Shown here: in pieces, positions 18,093-26,915 of the stretch
Layout of the letters: every line of letters begins with the position of its first letter
Position numbering within the stretch: the stretch's first letter is position 1
Source: DVED01 sp963838375
Lineage (GTDB): Bacteria > Cyanobacteriota > Cyanobacteriia > Cyanobacteriales > Geitlerinemataceae
Assembly (NCBI GenBank): GCA_963838375.1
Contig: CAWIQY010000003.1
Coordinates: 186,001 to 250,000, forward strand
DNA length: 64,000 bases
Reading direction: 5' to 3'
Position numbers and translations under genes: made by a program
Notes under the pieces: generated by a model
What the model was told of the DNA's origin: nothing
Databases searched by the model: none
Seen by the model: only the letters and a program-made list of their open reading frames with translations

Positions 18093-18767
18093 TTATTCAA
18101 CATTTTTTGCTTCTAAAGACAACTGAGCTTCTCGAGATACCGGTTCGGAGGAATCGCCTGCCAGTGTTTGCAATGCCTGACGTGCTTCTGTACTACCCAG
18201 GCGTCCCAAAGCTTGGGCAACGCGAAAACGAATTTGCCAGTCATCATGGTCGATAAACGGCAGCAGCAAGGCAACAGCACGATCGTCTCCTTGTTCTCCC
18301 AAAGCGCCAATTGCCGCCCCCTTCACCAGATCTTCTTCAGACTGTAAGGCATCTTGGAGAATCTCGAAAGCCTGGGGTTCTCCCATTTCTCCCAGCGCCG
18401 CGACAATACTCAGTCGAATAATCCAATCAGAAGACTGCTGATACACTTGCTTTAAATCGTCGAACGCTTCGACAAGCTTCAGTGCTCCTAAAGAATCGGC
18501 GGCGGCAGCTTTCACATCCAGTTCCGAGTCATGATGGAGACGATCGCGCAGCAGTTCTAGAGTTTTGGCTAAATCTTCCGTACCCAGGGTCGCCAGTTTG
18601 CTGACTGCCGAGTAGCGCACGCGGGGATTGTCATCGGTGATGACGCTTTGGACCAGTGGAAAGGCGATCGCCGGATCGAGATGACCCAGCTTTGTCACCC
18701 CACTCAGGCGATCTCCGTAATCATCGGATTCGAGTAGTTTTTGGACGGACTCAGGAGTAATTGTCAT
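18093..18767 (-). CDS. nblB: HEAT-repeat phycobilisome degradation protein NblB
   Basis: A 224-residue alpha-solenoid of about five HEAT repeats (RVRYSAVSKLATLG, DVKAAAADSLGALK, IIRLSIVAALGEMG, LVKGAAIGALGEQG, QIRFRVAQALGRLG). Length and sequence match NblB, needed with NblA for phycobilisome breakdown under nutrient stress and related to bilin lyases of the CpcE/F type. The ATG is immediately preceded by TTAATAG heptamers. No phycobilisome genes adjoin it. A general PBS-lyase HEAT protein is the alternative. Confidence 0.85.
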   Translation of the reverse strand: MTITPESVQKLLESDDYGDRLSGVTKLGHLDPAIAFPLVQSVITDDNPRVRYSAVSKLATLGTEDLAKTLELLRDRLHHDSELDVKAAAADSLGALKLVEAFDDLKQVYQQSSDWIIRLSIVAALGEMGEPQAFEILQDALQSEEDLVKGAAIGALGEQGDDRAVALLLPFIDHDDWQIRFRVAQALGRLGSTEARQALQTLAGDSSEPVSREAQLSLEAKNVE

Positions 18768-18801
18768 TAATAGTTAATAGTTAATAGTTAATAGTTGATA
18801 G
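18767..18801. repeat. TTAATAG heptamer repeats
   Basis: Four perfect TTAATAG units (18767-18794) and one TTGATAG variant directly before the nblB start codon on the minus strand, so they lie in its 5' leader. The same heptamer occurs before flv1 at 58.4 kb. Confidence 0.88.
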
Positions 18802-18847
18802 TTATGGGTGATTAGACCACTCACAACTAACAACTAACCTTGAGCGA

Positions 18848-19312
18848 CTATTCGCTTGCTGCGAGCTCTCGCACGATATCGCCTCGGGTCAAAAGACCGA
18901 TCACTTTACCGGAGGGATCGAGAACGGGAAGTCGGTGCAATTTTTTCTCGTGCAGCATTCGAGCGGCTTCCTTCAGAGGCGTGTCGGGGGTTGTGGTGAC
19001 GATCGGCGGTTGGGTCATCACTTCCCCCACAGTTGCCCCCAAAGCCTTGTGCAGTTCGCGCTCGTAACGGGCAGGATTTTCGAGATAGATTACGCTGTCG
19101 AGAATGGTGATATAAGCGGGTTCCTGAACGCCGGTTTCGCGCCACATCAAGTCTGTTTCGGAGAGAATTCCCACCAGTTCCCCTTCGGCACTGACTACAG
19201 GCAAACCGCTAATCCGGCGTTCGGCAACGATCGCAATCGCTTCTTGAATGGGGGTTTCGGGTCGCACCACGATCGGATCGCGACTCATCACATCTGCAAC
19301 GGTTTTGGGCAT
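18848..19312 (-). CDS. CBS-domain pair protein
   Basis: A stand-alone CBS (Bateman) module of about 154 residues starting MPKTVADVMSRDP. The first CBS motif (ISGLPVVSAEGELVGILSETDL) and the second (LHRLPVLDPSGKVIGLLTRGDI region) are both complete, joined by an insertion rich in Tyr/Glu. Such proteins bind adenosine nucleotides and modulate partner enzymes; plant and cyanobacterial relatives (CBSX-like) act on thioredoxin systems. The partner here is unknown. The start at 19312 is preferred over one nine residues upstream. Confidence 0.88.
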   Translation of the reverse strand: MPKTVADVMSRDPIVVRPETPIQEAIAIVAERRISGLPVVSAEGELVGILSETDLMWRETGVQEPAYITILDSVIYLENPARYERELHKALGATVGEVMTQPPIVTTTPDTPLKEAARMLHEKKLHRLPVLDPSGKVIGLLTRGDIVRELAASE

Positions 19313-19431
19313 CGTTCGCCTCGAAGTGAAGTTATTCACAAATTCTACCGCTCTGACTGCCTACCTCAGAGCCTGGGGTTGGGAATTGTTACAATCGAAA
19401 CGGCTTGGTTGTAAAGTTTCATGTACCTTTG

Positions 19432-19770
19432 ATGATGGCAAATCCTAAATCCGATCGCCCTATTGTTCCCCCACCCAAGACGGTTTGGGTCTGTCAGTAT
19501 CGCTCTTGTGCGGCACAAGGCTCGGCAGATACCTTGAAAGCTTTTCAAGAAGCAAAGGTTCCTGGCTATGCAATGGAACCGTGCGATTGTCAGGGACAGT
19601 GTAGCTCGGGACCGACTGTCCGCATCGGCGCGGATGACACCACCGACGAAACTTGGTACTGTCAAGTCAAACCCAGCGATGTGCCCAAAATTGTGGAGCG
19701 GCATTTCCAAAGGGGGGAACAGATCGAGGAAAAACTCAATCCTCGCATCCATCTGCGGTTTTATTTCTAG
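19432..19770 (+). CDS. Thioredoxin-like [2Fe-2S] ferredoxin-domain protein
   Basis: About 112 residues. Four cysteines in the pattern VCQYRSCAAQGS and EPCDCQGQCSSGP are those of the thioredoxin-fold [2Fe-2S] ferredoxin family, including the NuoE-like and sucrase/ferredoxin proteins of cyanobacteria. The RIGADDTTDETWYCQVKPSDVPKIVERH segment is the usual C-terminal part. It probably acts in soluble electron transfer. The start is one of two adjacent ATGs (19432/19435). It is divergent from the CBS protein gene. Confidence 0.87.
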   Translation: MMANPKSDRPIVPPPKTVWVCQYRSCAAQGSADTLKAFQEAKVPGYAMEPCDCQGQCSSGPTVRIGADDTTDETWYCQVKPSDVPKIVERHFQRGEQIEEKLNPRIHLRFYF

Positions 19771-20133
19771 CTAGAATGACTCATTTTCGATCGCTCTTTA
19801 AGTTTTCTTCGCAAATTGGTTATTTTGTCAATTAGTCTTTAACAAAATTAACAATACGCGATATAAACTCGTTACTCGAAAAGTAGGTATTCTCAATAAA
19901 CGTGTCAATAAGCTTCGAGATTTCAAGGGTTGCAGCGACGAAAGCCTATTTAGACACAAGAAACCCTTGGGGGCGTATTTTCATTATAGCCCCAAATCCA
20001 CGTTTTGCGTCGCTTATTGAGACTATTTTTACTCATGAAGTTTTGTAACAGGCGGCGAACGATAGAAATATTTAAACAAAACAGACCTTGATCGACATTC
20101 TAACTTATACATTCGCCAACCCCGTCACTCGTC
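19771..20133. other. Intergenic region with a MITE-like inverted repeat pair
   Basis: A 363-base gap with no gene. Within it, GTAGGTATTCTCAATAAACG (19884-19903) is imperfectly matched in inverted orientation at 20011-20032. Between them lie nested inverted repeats (CAAGGGTT/AACCCTTG). No target-site duplication is evident. Confidence 0.4.
19884..20032. mobile_element. Possible MITE (about 150 bp)
   Basis: Imperfect terminal inverted repeats (about 14 of 20 positions) bound a non-coding, fold-back-prone segment. This is the size and architecture of a miniature inverted-repeat element, but no flanking duplication or second copy was seen in the window. Confidence 0.25.
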
Positions 20134-22261
20134 TCAACTGGCATTTTGAGCGCGAAGAATGAGATCGATTAACTGTTCCCGTTCCCACAATTGAACGTTG
20201 TTCACTTTTGCGAGTTCGCGAGCATTAGAGGTAAACTGGCTATTAGTAATGGCGATCGCCTCATTCGCACCATAATATTGAATGGCTGCCACCACTTCTT
20301 GAACCGCAGAATTTCCGACTTTGCCTTGATATCGCTTCGCTTGAACCACGGTTTTAGTACCGTCTTTAGTTAAAATTAAGTCAGCGCCAAAATCGTTAGT
20401 TGTCGGAGTCGTTTTGGCTTCATATCCCAGCCGTTGGAAACACTCTGCCAAAAACTCTTCAAATTGCTCCCCACTCATTCGATCGACTCGATCGACCAAA
20501 TAACCCAGTTCTTGACGATCGAACTCCGTTTCTCGAGTGAGAATATCTGTGAGCGTTTCCAATAATACAGTTCCCAAATTTTTACGAGTTGTGGGGGAAA
20601 CAAATGTCTTATCGGCAGCCGGAAGGGGTGAGGTGGGTTCAGCTTCAACTTCTTGGATCTTCTGTCTTGCTTTCCCAGCTATAATTCCCAGAAGTTGGTC
20701 TTCTTCTGGGGTAATTTTGCCATCAAACTCGGCAATCATTTGGCAACGTTCCAAGAGTGGAGCCGCAAAATCTCCATCGAGTTGTTCGAGTAACATTTCG
20801 ACAGAAGGGGGATTCTCAATCTCTGCTGTAATGGCTTCTATAGACGCTGGACTGAAATGAGCCGCTTGCAGTTCGGGTAATAACTCTTCCCAAGTTTTCT
20901 CTGGATTTCCCGCTAAAACCATATGTGCTAAAATCCAGTCCATTACCTTTTCTTGGGCGATCGCTTGTTCTAAATATTCCTCAGCTTCTGTTTGTAAAAC
21001 TTCTTCAAAAACGTCTAAATTTGCTTCACTGGTTTCAACATTGAGATTCGCTTCGTAAAAACGACAAGCGCCATATCCCAGTGCATACATCATTGCCGCA
21101 CTGGCGCTGGCATTAATCGCGGCACCCGCCACCGGAACCATTCCGCCAACTAAGTTTATCCCGGCTTGAATGGCTAAATTTCCACCCGTGGATAATCCAA
21201 AAATGGCTAAGGCTTCTCCCTGACGATCGATCGACTGCAAATCCATCCCGTATGCTGCGGCAATCTGGTACACCAATTCTGCGGATAACATCGTCGTTGT
21301 CGCCAAATCCACTCCTGCCAGTGCCAGTGCCGCACCGGGAAGCAAGCTACTTGCCAGTCCGCTTCCAGCCACCAGCAAAGCTTTAGATAAAATAATCCGA
21401 TGTGCGATTTCATCGGGTTTTTCGTCGGGATATTGCTGCTGCAATCTCTGGACTTCAGCTTGCGCTTCTGCAATATCAACAGCTTCTAGGACAGATAATA
21501 AGGCATCGACTTTGAAACTTTTGGTCAGCTTTTGCAGGAGTGGATTGCGACGAACTAAGTTGAAGGTTGAACCGATTCCTTTAGGAACTTTTCCTAGATT
21601 TTCACCTACATTGGCGGCTGACTGAGCGATCGTATTTCCGGTATTGGCTGCGACGCTGACAACTCCACCTACTGTATCCGTCACCGATTTAGTCACGTTG
21701 GAACCGATTTCTGTTGGGAATTTTGCCAGGGTTTCACCCACATTCCCTGCCGATTTCGCGATCTCGTTTCCCGTATTGGTTGCTGCTTTTCCCACTTCCC
21801 CCACGGTATCCGAGACCGATTTGGCGACAGTAGCACCCATTTCGGTTGAGACTTTTCCTAGGGTTTCACCCGCATTTACCGCCGATTTCGCGATCTCGTT
21901 TCCGGTATTCGTTGCTGCCTTTCCTACTTCCCCCACGGTATCCGCGACAGACTTAACCCATGAACCCCAAATATGAGGATTATTTTGTTTGGGTGACGCT
22001 TGTCTTGAGCGATCGTCCGGTAAGTCTTCTAAAATAGAGTCCGGCTTGGAAATGTCCGTTTCTGTCAGCTTCTCTATCGGTCAAACGAGAAGGATCTTGA
22101 ATTGCCTGTTCTTCCGATTCAGAAAATGAATTGGTTTCTTTTCGATCGGCATCTGTTGGTATTGCTGTGTCTTCACCGTCAGATTTGGACAGAGCCTCAG
22201 TCGAATCGCCTTTATCTTTTTTGCCAAAGGGGTTAACTCGATCGAAAAAGTTACTCTTCAT
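20134..22261 (-). CDS. EcsC/TerB-like/Mrr-nuclease fusion protein (one frameshift)
   Basis: Read as one gene, starting MKSNFFDRVNPFGKKDKGD, with a +1 shift near 22078; the product is about 708 residues. After an acidic N-terminus come three 44-residue repeats (KSVADTVGEVGKAATNTG type, residues about 103-234), predicted amphipathic helix. A Gly/Ala-rich hydrophobic region follows (LLPGAALALAGVDL, GGMVPVAGAAINA), resembling EcsC/DUF697-type membrane-associated domains. Next is a TerB-like acidic helical segment (LLERCQMIAEFDGKITPEED). The C-terminal Mrr-type PD-(D/E)XK nuclease domain has FEEFLAECFQRLGYE, GAD (Asp627) and QAK (640-642). It could be a DNA-targeting defence or stress protein; that is inference. 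No modification methylase is adjacent. Confidence 0.75.
21559..21954 (-). repeat. Three tandem 132-bp coding repeats
   Basis: Units 21823-21954, 21691-21822 and 21559-21690 encode successive 44-residue copies beginning KSVADTV, KSVSDTV and KSVTDTV. The first two are nearly identical and the third is more diverged. Confidence 0.85.
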
Positions 22262-22426
22262 AGATTTTCCAGTTGAGGCTGACGGTCTTTAACCCATTAT
22301 AACCAGTCTATTTTCAATTTATCCTCCTCGATCGGTAGAAATTTTCGCAACCTGACAACCGTGACTCCAATCAAATGAGATCGATCGCGGTAATCTATAA
22401 GCTGTACCCTCACGCGGAACCTCGGC

Positions 22427-23197
22427 ATGACATATTTTTGTTCATCTATTCGGACTTTAACCGTTTTCGCAATCACCCTCTTCTTCGGGATCGGTAGTTG
22501 TTTGTTGGAGTCAAATCCAGCGATCGCCGCCACACTTGATTCGCCTCCCATTTACCAAGAACGGAAATTCCACAGTCCTGATGGCATCGGCAAGTTTTAC
22601 CTCGATCGAGAAATTGCTAAAGTCATGGGACATCAAGAAATGTTGTGGTTAGAAAGACCCAACCGGAATCAGGATGAACAACCAGAAATGGCGATTTCCG
22701 CATTAAATTTGCAACCCACCGACGTCGTTGCCGATATTGGCGCAGGAACGGGGTATTTCAGCTTTCGCATGGCTTCCCGCGTTCCCCAAGGCAAAGTATT
22801 TGCGGTCGATGTGCAACCGGAAATGTTGGATGCGATCGAATTTCTTAAAACCGAAAATAAAATTGCCAATGTGGAAACGGTTCTCGGTAGCGAAACAGAT
22901 CCGAAACTCCCAGAATCTAGCATCGATTTAGCCTTAATGGTGGATGCTTATCACGAATTGGCTTATCCCCGAGAAATGATGGAAGGAATTATCGAAGCCT
23001 TGAAACCGGGAGGACGGGTTGTATTAGTCGAATATCGCCGAGAAAACCCCTTGATTCCGATCAAAGGATTGCATAAAATGACGCAGCGACAAGCTAAAAA
23101 AGAAATGAAATTTGTAGGCTTGAAATGGGTTGAAACGCAAGAAGTTTTACCGTCACAACACCTGATGGTCTTTCAAAAGTTAGCGAATTCTGTTTAG
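22427..23197 (+). CDS. Class I SAM-dependent methyltransferase with N-terminal export signal
   Basis: A 256-residue protein. Residues about 1-34 (LTVFAITLFFGIGSCLLESNPAIAA) look like a Sec signal peptide or anchor with an Ala-X-Ala site. The remainder is a Rossmann methyltransferase: VVADIGAGTGYFSFRMA (SAM loop), VFAVDVQPEML (acidic ribose contact), LALMVDAYHEL and LKPGGRVVLVEYR. Homologues with a signal peptide occur in other cyanobacteria and proteobacteria; substrate is unknown. Location outside the cytoplasm would be odd because SAM is cytosolic, so a membrane-anchored orientation is possible. Confidence 0.85.
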   Translation: MTYFCSSIRTLTVFAITLFFGIGSCLLESNPAIAATLDSPPIYQERKFHSPDGIGKFYLDREIAKVMGHQEMLWLERPNRNQDEQPEMAISALNLQPTDVVADIGAGTGYFSFRMASRVPQGKVFAVDVQPEMLDAIEFLKTENKIANVETVLGSETDPKLPESSIDLALMVDAYHELAYPREMMEGIIEALKPGGRVVLVEYRRENPLIPIKGLHKMTQRQAKKEMKFVGLKWVETQEVLPSQHLMVFQKLANSV

Positions 23198-23248
23198 ATC
23201 GATCGAGAATTCTCAATTCAGGTTCAAGTAAGCGCCATCGGGGAATCG

Positions 23249-23274
23249 TAGGGGTCAAGAGTCCTTGACCCCTA
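23249..23274. terminator. Hairpin between convergent genes
   Basis: An 11-bp perfect stem TAGGGGTCAAG/CTTGACCCCTA with a 4-base loop, between the methyltransferase and the convergent phosphatase gene. No long T-run on either side, so termination strength is uncertain. Confidence 0.5.
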
Positions 23275-23287
23275 CCCAGAACTCAAT

Positions 23288-23923
23288 TCAACTCCACAAT
23301 TGGGAAAGACGATCGCGCACATCAAAAAAGTCTTCGTAGGCAATATAAGATACTTGTCGATCGTCGAGATATTGACACAGACGACTCCGTGCAAACACCA
23401 AAGGCGCTGCCATCGCCATGTTTAAATCCGTCACCGAATCGCCGATCGCTACCCAATCTTCTATCTGGTATTGCGAGACAACCTTTACCTTTTCCAGCAT
23501 TTCTGTAGATCCTTCAAATGCGGAGTAGGGTCGAAGAAACTCGCCACGAGTATCGAGATCGACAGCATAAATAGCTTGAACCCGATCGATCAATTTCCCC
23601 AAAGTCGTCTCCACCATCCCCCGCAATCCCCCCGACACAACCACAAACGGTACATTCTCACCGTCGAGAAAGTCCAGTAACTCCACCAATCCCGGACGAA
23701 TCGCCTCAGTTTTCGCAAATTCGATAATTTCTGGATACTTGTCAGACGGAATGGCTTCGAGCATCTGGCGAACGCCATCTCGCAGCGTGACGCGCTGCGC
23801 GTAAATTTCGGGAATAATCTGTGCTGCCTTTTCGGGGGAAAACTTTTCCTGCATGGCGACAAAGGTTTCGCGAACAGTAATCGTCCCATCAAAGTCGCAA
23901 CAAACTAATCGTTTTGGAGTCAT
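23288..23923 (-). CDS. MtnX-like HAD-IB phosphatase
   Basis: A 211-residue HAD phosphatase from the ATG at 23923 (MTPKRLVCCDFDGTIT). Motif I DFDGT is complete, motif II is VVSGGLRG, motif III lies near the EKVKVVSQY region, and motif IV is AIGDSVTDLNMA. It resembles MtnX, which dephosphorylates 2-hydroxy-3-keto-5-methylthiopentenyl-1-phosphate in methionine salvage, and also phosphoserine phosphatases. No other salvage gene is nearby, so the substrate is not certain. A longer start would overlap the upstream WD40 gene's end. Confidence 0.8.
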   Translation of the reverse strand: MTPKRLVCCDFDGTITVRETFVAMQEKFSPEKAAQIIPEIYAQRVTLRDGVRQMLEAIPSDKYPEIIEFAKTEAIRPGLVELLDFLDGENVPFVVVSGGLRGMVETTLGKLIDRVQAIYAVDLDTRGEFLRPYSAFEGSTEMLEKVKVVSQYQIEDWVAIGDSVTDLNMAMAAPLVFARSRLCQYLDDRQVSYIAYEDFFDVRDRLSQLWS

Positions 23924-23991
23924 ATCGTTCAAGACAAAATCGCGAGGATCGAGTAATACCAATTTAGTTGAAAAATGCGACCTCTTTAAGA

Positions 23992-25188
23992 TTACCGACG
24001 TTCGATCTGCACATCCCAAAGTTGTACATCAAAATTGTCAGTCACAGCCAAAGTTTTGCCATCGGGACTGAAATGAAAGCCACCATAGCTGTAGCGAGGT
24101 TTAGCGATCGACTGACGTTGCCAGGTGTCCAGATTCCAAACACCGATCGCCGAGTTGCCGTCGTCGATCGCCACAAAGCGAGAATCCGGGCTGAAAAAAG
24201 CATCATAGCCGTCAAACGTCGATACCGTCAAACCGTCGAGATGCCACAACCGCACTTGACCATCACTGCCTGCTGTGGTCATCCAACGACCATCGGCACT
24301 GAACTGGAGACGATTCACCGCGCTGTCATGACCTTTCAGTTGAGCGATCGCTTCTCCGTCTCTACTCCACAGAAATATTGTACCGTCATCGCTAGTCGTG
24401 GCAAGGCGATCGTCGATCGGACTGAAACTGACACGGGTAATGGGAACTTCATGGGAAATTTCTCGGATGGGTTGCAGCAGCCAGCCTCTCACCTGCCAGA
24501 GAGTGACAGTTCCATCGGTTCCAGTCGTGGCGATCGTGTTACCATCGGCACTGAAACTAAAGTCTACCCCGGGAACATTTTTCAATTGCCAGCCGTTGGT
24601 ATTCCAAACTTTTATGGTGCGATCGCGACCGACTGTGGCGATGGATTTACCATTCGGAGAAAATTCCACTTTTTCCACCCATTCTCCGTGGGGAAGGGTT
24701 TGGAAATGTTGCAATTCATCGCCGTCAAATTTCCACAGTTCAACCGTTCTATATTTGCTCGTAATCATAGCATCGAAGGATTCGTCCGGAGTTGTCCGTA
24801 CCGCTGCAATCAGGGTTCCGTCGGGACTGAAGCCAACCTGTTTGAACGATAAACTCTCGTCATCGGTAATCGAGGCAATCGGCGTTCCGTCCCGATGCCA
24901 TACCGTCAGCGAATCCGTCCCAGTGGCGATGAATCTTCCGGTAGAATCGAATGCGACATCGAGAATAGCATTTCCACCCGCTTTGAGAGAACCGCCTTTC
25001 TGGAATAAAGCTTCGCTAGATCGAGATAACGTTTCTGGAGATAAGACTCGAGGACCGGGAGAAAGGCTTTGAGAAATGGCTCTAACGGTCGTAGAAAATG
25101 CAACTTTGGCAAATACCGTAGAGATCGTCCAAAAACCGACAGCAATTCCTAACAGTTTTAACGTAGCTTGTTTGGATCGATTAGGCAT
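23992..25188 (-). CDS. WD40-repeat protein with N-terminal anchor
   Basis: About 398 residues from MPNRSKQATLKLLG. An N-terminal hydrophobic stretch (LLGIAVGFWTISTVFAKVAF) suggests membrane anchoring or export. It is followed by about seven WD40 blades with recurring FSPDGxxIAT and VxLW patterns (for example FSPNGKSIATVGRDRTIKVW, FSADGNTIATTGTDGTVTLW, FSADGRWMTTAGSDGQVRLW), making one beta-propeller. WD40 proteins are interaction scaffolds; no enzymatic domain is attached. In-frame ATGs at 25212 and 25233 are alternative starts. Confidence 0.85.
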   Translation of the reverse strand: MPNRSKQATLKLLGIAVGFWTISTVFAKVAFSTTVRAISQSLSPGPRVLSPETLSRSSEALFQKGGSLKAGGNAILDVAFDSTGRFIATGTDSLTVWHRDGTPIASITDDESLSFKQVGFSPDGTLIAAVRTTPDESFDAMITSKYRTVELWKFDGDELQHFQTLPHGEWVEKVEFSPNGKSIATVGRDRTIKVWNTNGWQLKNVPGVDFSFSADGNTIATTGTDGTVTLWQVRGWLLQPIREISHEVPITRVSFSPIDDRLATTSDDGTIFLWSRDGEAIAQLKGHDSAVNRLQFSADGRWMTTAGSDGQVRLWHLDGLTVSTFDGYDAFFSPDSRFVAIDDGNSAIGVWNLDTWQRQSIAKPRYSYGGFHFSPDGKTLAVTDNFDVQLWDVQIERR

Positions 25189-25330
25189 GGTTGGTATTCT
25201 GGTGTTCGGCATGCACCTAGAATAGATTTCCATTCCCTATTTTGAGTGGAGCGAAGGTGTCAATTTGGCGATTGGCTTGTGAATACGGTGCGATCGACAT
25301 CGGCTGAACCCTTCCCCATAAATTGAAAAT

Positions 25331-25350
25331 CCCACCTCTAAAAAGGTGGG
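25331..25350 (-). terminator. Terminator of the PIN-TRAM gene
   Basis: Stem CCCACCT/AGGTGGG with a 6-base loop. On the minus strand it follows the end of the PIN-TRAM gene and is trailed by ATTTTCAATTT. Confidence 0.55.
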
Positions 25351-25416
25351 ATGAGCTTCATTCCTCGGCTTCTGCTAATTTCTCTGGGACACGATCGATC
25401 GTCGATCGCGGGTTTC

Positions 25417-26496
25417 TCAAGCGATCGCCGAAACTTGAGGACGAGCAAAAATCATCCGACCCGCCGAAGTTTGCAACGCGCTAGTCACAACGACTCGCAC
25501 TTCTTTCCCGACCCGATCGGCACCTTCTTCCACCACCACCATCGTCCCATCATCAAGATAGCCGATACCCTGAGTGGGTTCTTTTCCCCCCTTGACGATT
25601 TTTAGCTCTAACGGATCGCCGGGTAAATAGGTCAGGCGAGTCGCTTGTGCCAAATCGTTGATATTCAAAACCGGAATTTTTTGGAGAGAGGCGACTTTAC
25701 TTAAGTTGAAGTCGTTGGTGAGCAGTGTCCCGTTAATTTCCACTGCCAAGCGAATTAACTTCGCATCCACCGTGATCGGTTCTTCGTAGTCGGCAGGATG
25801 AATGACAATGCGATCTGGATAACTTTCTTTCAATTGGTTGAGAATATCCAACCCACGCCGACCTCTTGCCCGTTTTTGCTCGTTCGCCGCATCGGCAATT
25901 TGCTGCAATTCCAACAAGATAAACTGCGGCACTAAAATTTGTCCCTCTAGAAACCCAGTGTCGAGGAGATTTTCCAGCCGACCGTCAATGATGCAGTTGG
26001 TATCGAGAATCTTAGTCGCAGAAGATTTGAGCGTTCCTTCCGCCAGCATCAAAGTTTCAGCACTATTGGGACTGATCAACCGTAAAAATGCTCGCGCGTG
26101 GGTATCCGCCAAAGAAACCCCCAAAAACGCAAACAACACACTACCCAACACCGCTAGAAATGGCTTAACAAATGTCAAGTCTTTAGGGATAGGCAGCAAG
26201 AAGATGGGTGCGAGCATCAAATTCGCTACTAGCAAACCGATGACCAAACCGACAGCGCGAGTCAGCAACACCTCCAGCGGCATTTCTCGGATTTGCGTTT
26301 CTAGACGGCGGTAGGTCGTTTGCACGCTTAATCCGACCACGCCACTAATCAGCGCAGAAAAGCTGGCAATCACCCAGCGCAACGCTTCTAGGTTGGTGAC
26401 TTGTTCGACTACGGTGGTGGGGAGCAGTTCGGTGCTATAAAAGCCTATTCCCGCTCCTGCTAGGATAAACGAAAAAATAATCAGTGCATCGAGCAT
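25417..26496 (-). CDS. PIN/TRAM-domain membrane protein
   Basis: A 359-residue protein from the ATG at 26496 (MLDALIIFSFILAG). Four hydrophobic segments occupy residues about 1-130. A PIN nuclease domain follows with acidic residues ILDTNCIIDGR, ILLELQQIAD, DAKLIRLA and LLTNDFNL. A C-terminal TRAM domain (ELKIVKGGKEPTQGIGYLDDGTMVVVE) may bind RNA. This is the YacL-type architecture found in Gram-positives and cyanobacteria. PIN domains are usually Mg-dependent RNases; membrane tethering suggests RNA processing at the membrane, but the substrate is not known. Confidence 0.92.
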   Translation of the reverse strand: MLDALIIFSFILAGAGIGFYSTELLPTTVVEQVTNLEALRWVIASFSALISGVVGLSVQTTYRRLETQIREMPLEVLLTRAVGLVIGLLVANLMLAPIFLLPIPKDLTFVKPFLAVLGSVLFAFLGVSLADTHARAFLRLISPNSAETLMLAEGTLKSSATKILDTNCIIDGRLENLLDTGFLEGQILVPQFILLELQQIADAANEQKRARGRRGLDILNQLKESYPDRIVIHPADYEEPITVDAKLIRLAVEINGTLLTNDFNLSKVASLQKIPVLNINDLAQATRLTYLPGDPLELKIVKGGKEPTQGIGYLDDGTMVVVEEGADRVGKEVRVVVTSALQTSAGRMIFARPQVSAIA

Positions 26497-26818
26497 TGTT
26501 CTAGGCCGATCGAGTTGGATAGTCCGTCCGGGATACAAGGCAATTTGAATCGATCTCTGGAACTAGCATCCCAGACATAGGACAAATTCACTGCCTAGAC
26601 AACATTATACTGGGGTTCTCTAGAGAATTGGACTCCAACGATTGGTAATAAACCGAACCGATGCCACCTCTTAGCGCAAAGATATTGAAGAGTTTGCGAC
26701 TGGGATAGATGGGCGGCAACCACTACGGCACCTAAGCGAGAGAGCTTCATGCGCGATCGTCTCAATGCACCAAAAAGAGGAGCTTGACTCGTTCGGGAGT
26801 CCCCAGAGGGCTATCCAT

Positions 26819-26859
26819 ACAAACTGGAAGTTCCTCCTTGGGAGGAACTTCCAGTTTGT
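26819..26859. terminator. Perfect 19-bp stem, 3-base loop hairpin
   Basis: ACAAACTGGAAGTTCCTCC (26819-26837) is exactly complementary to 26841-26859, with loop TTG. It lies downstream of the STAS gene on the minus strand. No U-tract follows on either strand, so it may be a processing or stability element rather than a classic terminator. Confidence 0.5.
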
Positions 26860-26915
26860 AGAGCGAGATTTTAATCGACACAAAGCCTTTGAGGAGCGCC
26901 CAAACGCGCTATAGA

